A stretch of DNA of 64,000 nucleotides, from positions 62,001-126,000 of the forward strand of contig NZ_CAIWTY010000084.1 in the NCBI RefSeq assembly GCF_903915725.1, written 5' to 3'. Positions 19,533 to 27,606 of the stretch are shown piece by piece. The position numbers and the translations under genes are program-made. Each line of letters starts with the position of its first letter. The stretch's first letter is position 1. The stretch is from an uncultured Rhodopila sp. (GTDB taxonomy: Bacteria; Pseudomonadota; Alphaproteobacteria; Acetobacterales; Acetobacteraceae). The notes beneath the pieces were generated by a model. It was given only the letters and a program-made list of their open reading frames with translations, ran no database searches and was not told the origin of the DNA.

Positions 19533-21503
19533 CTACACTGTGCAAACCACTCTCAGGCCGATGCGGCCCTGCCATCCCGTCACCGTCGGGTCGATCGCGT
19601 CGCGATAGGCCGAACGGCAGATCGCCGGATTGTGCGACCAGGACCCGCCGCGCAGGACGCGATAGTCGCCCTGCGAACCTTCCTGGTTCGGGCTGCCGTC
19701 CAGCGGCACGTCGGCGTAATTATCGCTCCAGACATCAAGACAATACTCCCAGACATTGCCGTGCATGTCGTAAAGGCCGAAGCGGTTCGGCGGGAATGTC
19801 CCCGCGCGGGTGGTCGTGTTTCGGCAGATGCCGATTGGCCCTTTGTCGTAGGCGCCGGATCGGTAGGTGACATTATCGTAAACGTCGGTGGCGATGCTCT
19901 TGCCGTTGCTGTCGCCGCACACCGCGCCGCCGGTGCCGCAATAATTCGCCAGCCCCGGCGCGATCGTTGGTCCGAAATGAAACGGCCCCGATGTCCCTGC
20001 CCGGCAGGCATACTCCCATTCCGCTTCGGTCGGCAGCCGGTATGTTCGCCCGCTGATCTCCGTCAGGCGCAGGCACAGTTCCTGCGCCTGGTTCCAGGTG
20101 ATGGTCTCGACCGGGAGATCGACGCCCCGGAAAAAGCCCGGACTTGGATCGAGATTGCGGCCGATGGGGTGCGGGTGCGCCAGAACGATCGCAGACCACT
20201 GCGCCTGAGTAACGGGTGCGGCGCTGATGAAGAACGGAGCCAGTGTAACATGATGCTGGGGACCTTCCACCGGCTGGCGGAGCGGTTCGCTGTCCGGCGA
20301 TCCCATCGTGAAACTGCCACCCGGAATGGCAACCATCTCGATCTCCGCGGCACCGGACATTTCGGTGAAGCCCGCGGCAGTGCATCTTTCGCTGGAAATG
20401 CGGACACCCTTTTCGTCAACCGTGACCACATCAAAGGATGTCGTCCGCAGCGCCGGGCGGTTGATTTGCCTTCGCACCGACGGCGCGGCAATGAAAGCTC
20501 CGGCCGCCAGCGATGCCGCCCCGGCCGCGGCCAGCGCCTTCCGCCGCGTCAACCTGACCGGCAGCCTGGCCGTCCGGGTACGCCCGGCCGCAGCCGATGG
20601 CTTTGCAGCGATCCGCTTGATCGCATCATGCGCCTGGGCATCGGTGGGCGATACCGCGATGATCCGCCACCACAGTTGCTCGGCCGTTTCGAAATCGCCC
20701 TTCGTCTCCGCTTGAAGCGCGTCCAGTCTTAGCGGCCCCAGATCGGACGCCTTGGCGCGCGCGGGCAGCAAAATCAGATGCTGTTTTTCAATCGGCTCCG
20801 CAACGGTATACGGGGTCTGCTTCGGCTTCCGATATTTGTCGCAAAGCTCCGGCACACGATACCGCAGGTGCTGATCCAGCTTTTCGACGGTTGCGCAATT
20901 CGTCTCCCCCTGCAGCCGCAATCCTTCGAGCAGAGCATAGGTGAAGGCACCGTGCCGCAAGTCCGCGATCTCATACGACCGCTCGCTCGGACTGCATGAC
21001 GACACCGCCACCACACCGGCCTGCCGATCGGCGCCGATGCCCTGGCCGTCGCGAGCGCCATCGTTGCGGCAGGCATCCAGCAGCAGAATCACATTCTTCG
21101 CACCGCACCGGCGCAAGCGTTCGGTCACGTAACTGACCGCTATCGCCGTCTCCGCCACATTGCCCGGATCCGCATCGATCGGCATCAGGTAATCGCGGTC
21201 ACGCTCCCGCCGACCATGACCGGCGAAAAAGAACCAGAAGTTATCGCTGGGTTTGAGGAATGCCTGTTCGAAACGAATCCGCAGGAAGCGGCGCAGCGTG
21301 TTACCGCTCGGCATCGAACGCAGCGGCTCCCCGAAATCCGTTGCGATCGGCGGTGCATCTTCGGCAAAGTAATACACTTTGTCGAATCCGGCTTCCGTCT
21401 CGAAAAAGTCGCGCAACGCCTCCGCGTCATGCTTCGCATACTGCAACGACTGCAGGTTGTCGTAGCGGTCGATGCCGACGCAAATTGCCCAGTTCTGGCT
21501 CAT
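19533..21503 (-). CDS. Caspase-FGE (SUMF1) fusion with internal membrane anchor
   Basis: The 656-residue protein joins a peptidase C14 (orthocaspase) domain to a formylglycine-generating-enzyme-like domain. The caspase spans about residues 1-245: WAICVGIDRYDNL, catalytic His96 in FFFAGHG and Cys145 in LLLDACRNDG. Residues 255-300 look like one or two TPR-like helices. Residues 318-342 read LTRRKALAAAGAASLAAGAF, a hydrophobic segment preceded by twin arginines. The FGE/C-type-lectin-like domain runs from about 385 to 655 (EMVAIPGGSFTMGS, YRLPTEAEWEYACRAG, NRFGLYDMHGNVWEYC, RVLRGGSW, IGLRVV). I choose the ATG at 21503. The GTG at 21515 sits directly against the only purine-rich sequence. It is likely the effector or protease of the module with the Pepco-like gene. 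Substrate and trigger are unknown. Confidence 0.88.
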   Translation of the reverse strand: MSQNWAICVGIDRYDNLQSLQYAKHDAEALRDFFETEAGFDKVYYFAEDAPPIATDFGEPLRSMPSGNTLRRFLRIRFEQAFLKPSDNFWFFFAGHGRRERDRDYLMPIDADPGNVAETAIAVSYVTERLRRCGAKNVILLLDACRNDGARDGQGIGADRQAGVVAVSSCSPSERSYEIADLRHGAFTYALLEGLRLQGETNCATVEKLDQHLRYRVPELCDKYRKPKQTPYTVAEPIEKQHLILLPARAKASDLGPLRLDALQAETKGDFETAEQLWWRIIAVSPTDAQAHDAIKRIAAKPSAAAGRTRTARLPVRLTRRKALAAAGAASLAAGAFIAAPSVRRQINRPALRTTSFDVVTVDEKGVRISSERCTAAGFTEMSGAAEIEMVAIPGGSFTMGSPDSEPLRQPVEGPQHHVTLAPFFISAAPVTQAQWSAIVLAHPHPIGRNLDPSPGFFRGVDLPVETITWNQAQELCLRLTEISGRTYRLPTEAEWEYACRAGTSGPFHFGPTIAPGLANYCGTGGAVCGDSNGKSIATDVYDNVTYRSGAYDKGPIGICRNTTTRAGTFPPNRFGLYDMHGNVWEYCLDVWSDNYADVPLDGSPNQEGSQGDYRVLRGGSWSHNPAICRSAYRDAIDPTVTGWQGRIGLRVVCTV

Positions 21504-21598
21504 GGCTGCGCACACGCCTCGATGATCGGGTCATCGATTGTATCAGTCGGGGCGGGTGAAAGCACGCATCCGGGTAAATCACAAGGTGTGGACACGAT

Positions 21599-22078
21599 CT
21601 ATTTGCTCGCCGAACCGATGAGGCTGGCGTCGGCGGTTTTCGCGGGACGAGGGCTCCGCAACGCCTGCCGAACCATGTGTGGCGCCGTCCGGACGACATG
21701 CTTTGTTGGACCCTGGTCCTTCGCGGCAGATGTGCGAACCGCCGCGCAGCGATCCGTAGCCGGCGACCCGAAGACCCTGTTCCAGAAGGACGGCGCGCAG
21801 GTCGATTCGTCGCTGCCGCGGAGGTTGCCCGGCCCGGGACCGCCAATCACCTCCATCCCGCCGGTGTTCATCCCACCCGCGTTCATGCCGCCCACGCTGC
21901 CGGGGTTCATGCCGCCGATACTCCCCGGGGCCATGCCGCCACGGACGAGCAGAATGGCGCCCCTGGCCGAAGCAACCGCGGAAGGCACCGGCGCGGCGCG
22001 CGGCACCACGGCCGCAATCGACGTGCCAGCGGTGATAGATGCCATTGCGATAATAAGGAGTCCGGCCAGCTTTTGCAT
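21599..22078 (-). CDS. Exported Gly/Met-rich protein of unknown function
   Basis: It is 159 residues from the ATG at 22078, chosen because GGGAGGT lies 6 bases upstream and a clear signal peptide follows (MQKLAGLLIIAMASITAGTSIAA). Residues 47-80 are a run of short GGM repeats (GGMAPGSIGGMNPGS, GGMNAGGMNTGGM). The remainder is basic, with Cys94 (STCAPSFWN) and Cys111. I do not recognise a family. It precedes the caspase-FGE gene by 95 bases on the same strand, so it may belong to that module, or it may simply be a neighbour. Confidence 0.6.
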   Translation of the reverse strand: MQKLAGLLIIAMASITAGTSIAAVVPRAAPVPSAVASARGAILLVRGGMAPGSIGGMNPGSVGGMNAGGMNTGGMEVIGGPGPGNLRGSDESTCAPSFWNRVFGSPATDRCAAVRTSAAKDQGPTKHVVRTAPHMVRQALRSPRPAKTADASLIGSASK

Positions 22079-22517
22079 GCAAACCTCCCGAGCTTGTCCC
22101 TGAACACCCTGGCCGGGAACCGGAAAGCGCCAAGCGCCCGATAGCACCGGCCCGTCTTGAGGCAGCCTCTCATTCGCTGCTTGAAAGGGCTGTGACCCGG
22201 GTCACCTGTTATGGAAGATCCTATCCCGTGACATGGCGATCGAAGCGGATTTGTGCCGGGGCACTGATCGTGTGGGAGGCGATGCTCAGTCGGGCATCGA
22301 CGCCGCGCGAGCGGGGAAGAGCGACTTCGTTCTGCTGCCGGACCTGCCGGTGTGCAATACGTTATCGAACCAAAATCCTTTGTCACACGGCGGATTCAAC
22401 AGCCCGCGTTGAGTTTCCGACCGAACGATCCCCTCTATCAGGATGGCCCGGCTTGCCTCGGCCACCGATTCCTGCACCGCGGCGATAGGAGGCCCGGACA
22501 GAGAACGACCCGGCGCG
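22079..22517. other. Intergenic region with one strong palindrome
   Basis: These 439 bases upstream of the Gly/Met-rich gene and downstream of the binding-protein gene contain no supported gene. The one clear element is the 14-bp palindrome at 22192-22205. Confidence 0.5.
22192..22205. promoter_or_regulatory. Perfect 14-bp palindrome, possible operator
   Basis: GTGACCCGGGTCAC is a perfect palindrome 114 bases upstream of the Gly/Met-rich exported-protein start. This suits a dimeric repressor or activator site. No regulator gene is adjacent, so its owner is unknown. Confidence 0.35.
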
Positions 22518-23651
22518 CTACTCCGGCGCCACCACGGCCGGCTTTCCGTCCTTCACCCCGACAACAAACAACGGCGTGTGGGCGTGGTTGTGGTCGTCCG
22601 GCGCATACGTCCCGCCCAGCAACGATGGCATTGTCGTTGTCTTCAGCGCCTTCTCGATCGCCGCCGGCTGGTCGGAACCCGCGCGCCGGATCGCATCGAC
22701 CACAAGATACGTCGCCTCATACACGAAGAATGACCGCTGCGTCGGCGCCAGCCCGTAATGCGCGTGATAGGACGCAACGAAATCCTTCACCCCCGGCAGG
22801 TCCAGCAACGGCGAAAACACCACGATTCCGGTCAGGCCGGACAGGCCGCCCGCCTCCCGGAACCCCGGCGAAACCGCCGCCAGGGCGGCGCCGATGTCGA
22901 ACCGGCCGCTTATCGGCACTTTCCAGCCGGAGGCTTCATAGGCGCGGAAGAACCCCGGCGTCAGCGAACCCGGCATCGCCAGCAGAACATCCGGCGCGCC
23001 GGCCTTCAGCTTGTCCAGCACCGCGGTAAAATCGGTCGTGCCCGGTGCCAGGAGCTCGGTGGCGGTCACCTTAATGCCCGCATCCTGCGCCGCCTTGGCA
23101 AACGCCACCGCATTCGCTTCCGGGAACCGGCCCGTCTCCGCGACCACGGCAACCGACTTCACTGTCCCCGGCTTCGCCAGGTAGCGGATCAGCCCGCGCG
23201 CGATATCGACCTCGGACGGGATGGTCTTGAACGCATAGTCGTTGCCGCCCGCACCCGAGGCATCGACAAAATCCTGCCCCGCGGATGTCGCGATGACCAG
23301 CGGCACCTTGGCCTCCTGCATCAGCGGCATGATGGCGTGCGTCACCGGAGTGCACAGCGCGCCGATGATGACGGGCACATGCTCCTGCTCCAGCAGCCGC
23401 TTCGTCGCCGGCACGCCGATGTCCGGCTTGCAGGCGTTATCGGCATAGAACGCCTCGACCGGCCGGCCCAGCACGCCGCCGGCCTGATTGATCCGATCGA
23501 GCGCCAATTGCGCCCCGTATTGCTCGGACTGCCCCCGATCGGCTGTCGGTCCGCTCAGGATGGTGGTGATGCCGATGCGGACCGGTTCGGCGGCCCGAAC
23601 GGCCGGAGCGGCGAGCAGCATGGCGGAGAAGATCAGGACGGTGCGTCGCAT
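22518..23651 (-). CDS. ABC transporter substrate-binding protein (branched-chain amino acid type)
   Basis: This is a periplasmic type I binding protein (Peripla_BP_6, Leu/Ile/Val/amide family) of 377 residues. The ATG at 23651 gives a signal peptide MRRTVLIFSAMLLAAPAVRA, then EPVRIGITTILSGPTADRG, YGAQLALDRINQAGGVLGRPVE and a typical hinge (VPVIIGALCTPVTHAI). No permease or ATPase gene is near, so it is an orphan that must work with components encoded elsewhere. The ligand cannot be read from sequence. Confidence 0.85.
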   Translation of the reverse strand: MRRTVLIFSAMLLAAPAVRAAEPVRIGITTILSGPTADRGQSEQYGAQLALDRINQAGGVLGRPVEAFYADNACKPDIGVPATKRLLEQEHVPVIIGALCTPVTHAIMPLMQEAKVPLVIATSAGQDFVDASGAGGNDYAFKTIPSEVDIARGLIRYLAKPGTVKSVAVVAETGRFPEANAVAFAKAAQDAGIKVTATELLAPGTTDFTAVLDKLKAGAPDVLLAMPGSLTPGFFRAYEASGWKVPISGRFDIGAALAAVSPGFREAGGLSGLTGIVVFSPLLDLPGVKDFVASYHAHYGLAPTQRSFFVYEATYLVVDAIRRAGSDQPAAIEKALKTTTMPSLLGGTYAPDDHNHAHTPLFVVGVKDGKPAVVAPE

Positions 23652-23736
23652 GACGGTTCCTATCAATCCATTCGGCGCCGGTATGGCAAAGCCCATTAGC
23701 CCCGGCAATCGGGGACAGGCGCGCGGCAGCGTCCCG

Positions 23737-24327
23737 TTACTCCAACGCCACCCGCACCGCCTGGCGCAACACCGGCAGCAACTCCTCGGCGAACCACGGA
23801 TTGCGCCGCTCCCACCCCGTCGTCCGCCACGACGGATGCGGCAGCGGCACGATGGCGGGGCCAAGGTCGCGGAACCTCCGCACCCGATCGGTCATCGCGC
23901 GGTTCCCCAACCGGTGCCGCAAAGCATAAGACCCCACCAGCAGTGTCAGCCGGACTTCGGGCATCAGCCGGATGAACCGGTCCAGCCACAACGGCGCACA
24001 CTCGGGCCGCGGTGGCGCATCCCCGCCGTTCGGCAGACGCCCCGGATAGCATAGCCCCATCGGCACAATGGCGATCTTCGCCACGTCGTAGAAAGCCTCG
24101 CGATCCATCTGAAGCCAGGAACGCAGCCGATCGCCGGAACGGTCGTTCCAGGGAAGGCCGGTGAGGTGGACTTTGGTGCCGGGCGCCTGGCCGATGATGA
24201 GCACCCTGGCGGTGGCGGAAACCCGGAACACGGGCCGCGGACCCAGCGGCAGGGCCGCCTCGCACAGGCGGCATGCGGCGGCTTCGGCGATGGCGGCTTG
24301 CAGCGTGTCGGCGGACGGATCGAGCAC
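23737..24327 (-). CDS. Uracil-DNA glycosylase superfamily protein
   Basis: The 196-residue protein starts at a GTG 5 bases after the upstream cysC-like gene's stop. Motif A is GQAPG (about residue 46) followed by LPWNDRSGDRLRSWL, and motif B is PLPHPSWR near residue 165. A CRLC pair lies near the N-terminus, but the four-cysteine iron-sulfur set of family 4/5 UDGs is not complete. It is therefore a UDG-fold protein of a separate family, presumably removing damaged bases. Glycosylase activity is not proven by sequence. Confidence 0.78.
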   Translation of the reverse strand: MLDPSADTLQAAIAEAAACRLCEAALPLGPRPVFRVSATARVLIIGQAPGTKVHLTGLPWNDRSGDRLRSWLQMDREAFYDVAKIAIVPMGLCYPGRLPNGGDAPPRPECAPLWLDRFIRLMPEVRLTLLVGSYALRHRLGNRAMTDRVRRFRDLGPAIVPLPHPSWRTTGWERRNPWFAEELLPVLRQAVRVALE

Positions 24328-24332
24328 AGGAC

Positions 24333-25751
24333 TCAGGCGATGTTCCCGCGCGCCCGAAGCGCCGCCACGACCTCATCCGCCAGCGCTTCGGCTGAACCTT
24401 CCAGCGTGCGCAATTGGATCTCCGGGTCATCCGGCTCCTCGTACGGAGCGTCCACGCCGGTGAAATTGCGGATCAATCCGCTATCGGCCTTCTCATACAG
24501 CCCCTTCGGATCGCGGCGGCGGCATTCGCCGATGGGGGTATCGACGAATATCTCCAGGAATTCGCCTTCACCGACGCGATCCCGCGCCAACATCCGCTCG
24601 GCTCGGTACGGCGAGATGAAGGAGACCAGGACGATCAGCCCCGCCTCCACGAACAGCCGCGAGACCTCCGCGATGCGCCGGATGTTCTCAACGCGGTCTG
24701 CTTCCGAGAAGCCCAGGTCGCGGTTCAGCCCGTGCCGGACATTGTCGCCATCCAGGATCATGGTGTGGTGGCCCAGCGCGTGCAGCCGCTTTTCCACCAG
24801 GTTGGCGATCGTGGATTTGCCGGCGCCCGACAGCCCGGTGAACCACAGCACCGCCGGCTTCTGGTCCTTCAGCAGCGAGCGCGCCGCCTTGTCCACGTCC
24901 AACCGGTGCCAGACGATGTCGGCGTTGCGGGCGCGTATCGCCGTCACAAAACCGGCGCCCACCGCTTCGCGGGTGAGCCGATCGACCAGCAGGACTCCGC
25001 CATGTTCGGGGTTCTCGGCGTAGGTGTGGCACTCCAGCGGATGCGTCAGCGACAGCGAGACCTGGCCGATATCGCCTTGCGCGAGTTCCCGCACGCTGAC
25101 ATCGTCCAGCGTTTCCGGGTCCAGCCGCGTGGCGATGTCGATCACCGTCGCCGTCACCGTCCGGCCGCCGAGAATCAGCAGATAGGCGCGGCCACGGAAC
25201 AACGGCGTCTCATGCGTCCAGACGACACGGGCATCGATCCCGTCCGCCGCGGCCGGTTCGGCGGTTTTCTCCAACCGGGGACGCGCGTTGTCTGCCGCCA
25301 ACAGGACCTCCCGCAGGCTCGGTCCCGCATACCACGCCACCTCGCCCGCGACACCATCCTCGGACAGGCCGAGCGGTATCGGCGTGATCCGCTGAAACGC
25401 CAGCTTCGGCGCCAGCGCGCTAAACTCCCGGACGATCGACTCGAACGCGGCCTGGTCGGCGCCTAGCACCGCCACAATGGCCTGCGGGATGCCCGCGAGC
25501 GACGCGATCGCCGCGAAACGGCGGGTCTCCGGCTGAATGCCCGTTCGACCGTCGACCAGCAGCAGAACGACGTCATAGGTGAACGCCTCGGTGATCAGCC
25601 TTTCGGCGAAGCGCTGGGAATCATCCGTCTCCGCGGTGGAGATAGGGCGAGACCCGGCCTCTCCGGGCGTGGGCAGCAGGGGACCGAACCAGGACGAACC
25701 ATGATCGTCGTCGCTGCCGCACACCATCACGCGCACAACCGAGCCTGGCAT
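24333..25751 (-). CDS. cysC: Adenylylsulfate kinase fused to a degenerate CysN-like domain
   Basis: It is 472 residues from the ATG at 25751 (GGGAGG 7 bases upstream). The C-terminal third (about 298-470) is an intact APS kinase: Walker [10 protein letters not shown] at 306, [25 protein letters not shown] and [10 protein letters not shown]. It would phosphorylate APS to PAPS. The N-terminal part resembles CysN but is broken as a GTPase. The expected GSVDDGKST P-loop reads GSDDDHGSS, the DTPGHEQY switch is missing, and NKMD reads LGAD. The stretch [14 protein letters not shown] and a CysN domain-3-like segment (about 175-275) remain, with domain 2 missing. No cysD is nearby. The GTPase part is presumably structural or regulatory. 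Confidence 0.85.
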   Translation of the reverse strand: MPGSVVRVMVCGSDDDHGSSWFGPLLPTPGEAGSRPISTAETDDSQRFAERLITEAFTYDVVLLLVDGRTGIQPETRRFAAIASLAGIPQAIVAVLGADQAAFESIVREFSALAPKLAFQRITPIPLGLSEDGVAGEVAWYAGPSLREVLLAADNARPRLEKTAEPAAADGIDARVVWTHETPLFRGRAYLLILGGRTVTATVIDIATRLDPETLDDVSVRELAQGDIGQVSLSLTHPLECHTYAENPEHGGVLLVDRLTREAVGAGFVTAIRARNADIVWHRLDVDKAARSLLKDQKPAVLWFTGLSGAGKSTIANLVEKRLHALGHHTMILDGDNVRHGLNRDLGFSEADRVENIRRIAEVSRLFVEAGLIVLVSFISPYRAERMLARDRVGEGEFLEIFVDTPIGECRRRDPKGLYEKADSGLIRNFTGVDAPYEEPDDPEIQLRTLEGSAEALADEVVAALRARGNIA

Positions 25752-25839
25752 CAGACGCCTCCCTGGTGTTCCCTCAACTCGGCGCCGCCGTCGTGCCGGG
25801 GAAAATCGGCATGACGGGGACCAATCGCGCTGACCAGGC

Positions 25840-27036
25840 CTACACCCGCCGAACGATATAGCTCCGCTCCAGCGCCTCGACGATCGCATTGGCATGGATC
25901 GGATCCCGCGCCTCCACCATCACCTCCAGCTCGGCCGCTTGGACGGAGGCCGCGGCGAACAGGCGCTGATGTGACACCTCGATGATATTGCCGCCGGAAT
26001 CGCCGATCTTGCCGGCGATGTCCGCCAGGACGCCGGGACGGTCGGGTATTTGCAGATGCAGCCGCAGCAGCCGCCCGTCGCGCAGCAGGTCGCGGAGCAG
26101 CACGTTGGACAAAATCCGGGCGTCGATATTGCCGCCGGTGACGGGAATGCCGACTTTCTTGCCGCGGAAACGCTCGGGATACGCCAGCAGCGCAGCGAGG
26201 CCGGCGGCACCGGCGCCCTCGGCCACGGTCTTGGCGGCTTCCACCAGCAGGCCGATGGCTTCCTCGATGGCGCGTTCGGGGGTCACCAGTATCCCCGCGA
26301 TGCGGCGCCGGACCATCTCGTACGGGATCTCGCCGATATCGCGCACGGCGATGCCCTCGGCGATCGTTGCCCCGCCGACGGAGACGGTCCGGCCGGCCAG
26401 ACGCTGCGCCATCGGAGCATAGGTTTCCACCTCGGCGCCAAAAACGGCGATAACCGGGCTCAGCGCGGTCGCGGCGACCAGGCTGCCGGCGAGCAGCCCG
26501 CCGCCACCGACGGGAATGATCAACGCATCGAGGTCGGGCACATCCTGCAGCATCTCCAACGCCAGCGTGCCCTGGCCGGCGATGATGCCCGGATCGTCAT
26601 AAGGATGGATAAAGACCAGCGACTCTGAAACTGCCAGTTCGTGCGCATGCGCCGCCGCCTCGGCCAGGGTCTCGCCGACGAGCAGCACGTTGGCGCCCCA
26701 GGACCGGGTGCGGCTGACCTTGGTTGTCGGGGTGAATTTCGGCATGACGATGGTGGCGGCAATGCCCAGCAGGCTGGCATGCCGCGCCACCGCCTGGGCA
26801 TGGTTGCCGGCCGACATCGCGATCACGCCCTTGGCACGCTCATCGTCGGACAACATCGCCAGCCGGTTGGCCGCGCCCCGCTCCTTGAACGCGCCGGTCA
26901 CCTGCATGTTGTCCAGCTTCAGGAACACCTCCGCGCCGGTCGCGCGGGAGATCGCCTGGTTAGGCAACATCGGCGTGCGGATGACCCGCCCGGCGATGCG
27001 CTCGGACGCTTTCTCGACGTCCGCGAGCGTGATCAT
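25840..27036 (-). CDS. ilvA: Threonine ammonia-lyase with C-terminal ACT domain
   Basis: This is a PLP enzyme that deaminates threonine to 2-oxobutyrate for isoleucine synthesis or threonine catabolism. It is 398 residues. The PLP lysine is Lys51 in [10 protein letters not shown], and the phosphate-binding glycine loop is VGGGGLLAG. An ACT domain occupies about 325-398 ([25 protein letters not shown]). This short single-ACT architecture matches the TIGR01127 type, between biosynthetic IlvA and catabolic TdcB, so the gene symbol is provisional. It lies 25 bases from the greA stop, on the same strand. Confidence 0.88.
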   Translation of the reverse strand: MITLADVEKASERIAGRVIRTPMLPNQAISRATGAEVFLKLDNMQVTGAFKERGAANRLAMLSDDERAKGVIAMSAGNHAQAVARHASLLGIAATIVMPKFTPTTKVSRTRSWGANVLLVGETLAEAAAHAHELAVSESLVFIHPYDDPGIIAGQGTLALEMLQDVPDLDALIIPVGGGGLLAGSLVAATALSPVIAVFGAEVETYAPMAQRLAGRTVSVGGATIAEGIAVRDIGEIPYEMVRRRIAGILVTPERAIEEAIGLLVEAAKTVAEGAGAAGLAALLAYPERFRGKKVGIPVTGGNIDARILSNVLLRDLLRDGRLLRLHLQIPDRPGVLADIAGKIGDSGGNIIEVSHQRLFAAASVQAAELEVMVEARDPIHANAIVEALERSYIVRRV

Positions 27037-27061
27037 GGGATGCTGTGCCTAACGCCCGCTT

Positions 27062-27535
27062 CTAGCGGAACCTGACTTCGAGGATCTCATACGACCGGTC
27101 GCCGCCGGGTGCGGGGACCGACACGGTGTCGCCGACTTTCTTGCCAATCAGCGCCTTGGCCAGCGGTGAGGAGATCGACAGGCGCGCCGCCTTGATGTCG
27201 GCTTCATAGACGCCGACGATCTGGTAGGTCGCTTCCTTGTCGGTCTCCTCATCCACCAGCTTGACGTGGGCGCCGAACTTGACGTTCGAACCGGACAGGG
27301 TGGAGGGATCGATGACTTCAACGCCGCCGACGATTTCCTCAAGCTCCTGGATGCGGCCTTCGATGAAGGACTGGCGTTCGCGAGCGGCATGGTACTCCGC
27401 GTTCTCCGACAGATCGCCGTGCGAGCGGGCTTCCGCGATGGCGCGAATGATGGCCGGGCGTTCCTGCGAGCGCAGGGTCCGTAGCTCCTCCTCCAACCGT
27501 ACCAGCCCCTGGGCCGTCATCGGAAACTTCTGCAC
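27062..27535 (-). CDS. greA: Transcription elongation factor GreA
   Basis: GreA rescues backtracked RNA polymerase by stimulating transcript cleavage. It is 157 residues. The N-terminal coiled coil has the catalytic acidic tip [19 protein letters not shown], and the C-terminal domain has [20 protein letters not shown]. It starts at GTG ([10 protein letters not shown]) with GAGGAC about 7 bases upstream. It follows carB by 71 bases, an arrangement common in alphaproteobacteria. Confidence 0.96.
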   Translation of the reverse strand: MQKFPMTAQGLVRLEEELRTLRSQERPAIIRAIAEARSHGDLSENAEYHAARERQSFIEGRIQELEEIVGGVEVIDPSTLSGSNVKFGAHVKLVDEETDKEATYQIVGVYEADIKAARLSISSPLAKALIGKKVGDTVSVPAPGGDRSYEILEVRFR

Positions 27536-27606
27536 GGCGCGTCCTCAATCCTAGGTAAACCACGGTGGACTGCCGCGGCCGGAGGAATCCGGTCACGGCG
27601 CCTTGG

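Noticed and set aside
19533-21503. A diversity-generating retroelement
   Set aside because: The FGE-like end resembles a DGR target, but no reverse transcriptase or template repeat is found in the window.
21216-22103. A 295-codon plus-strand ORF opposite the GGM protein and caspase start
   Set aside because: The minus-strand genes have ribosome-binding sites, a signal peptide and conserved domains. The plus-strand product is Pro/Gly low-complexity produced by the mirrored repeat.
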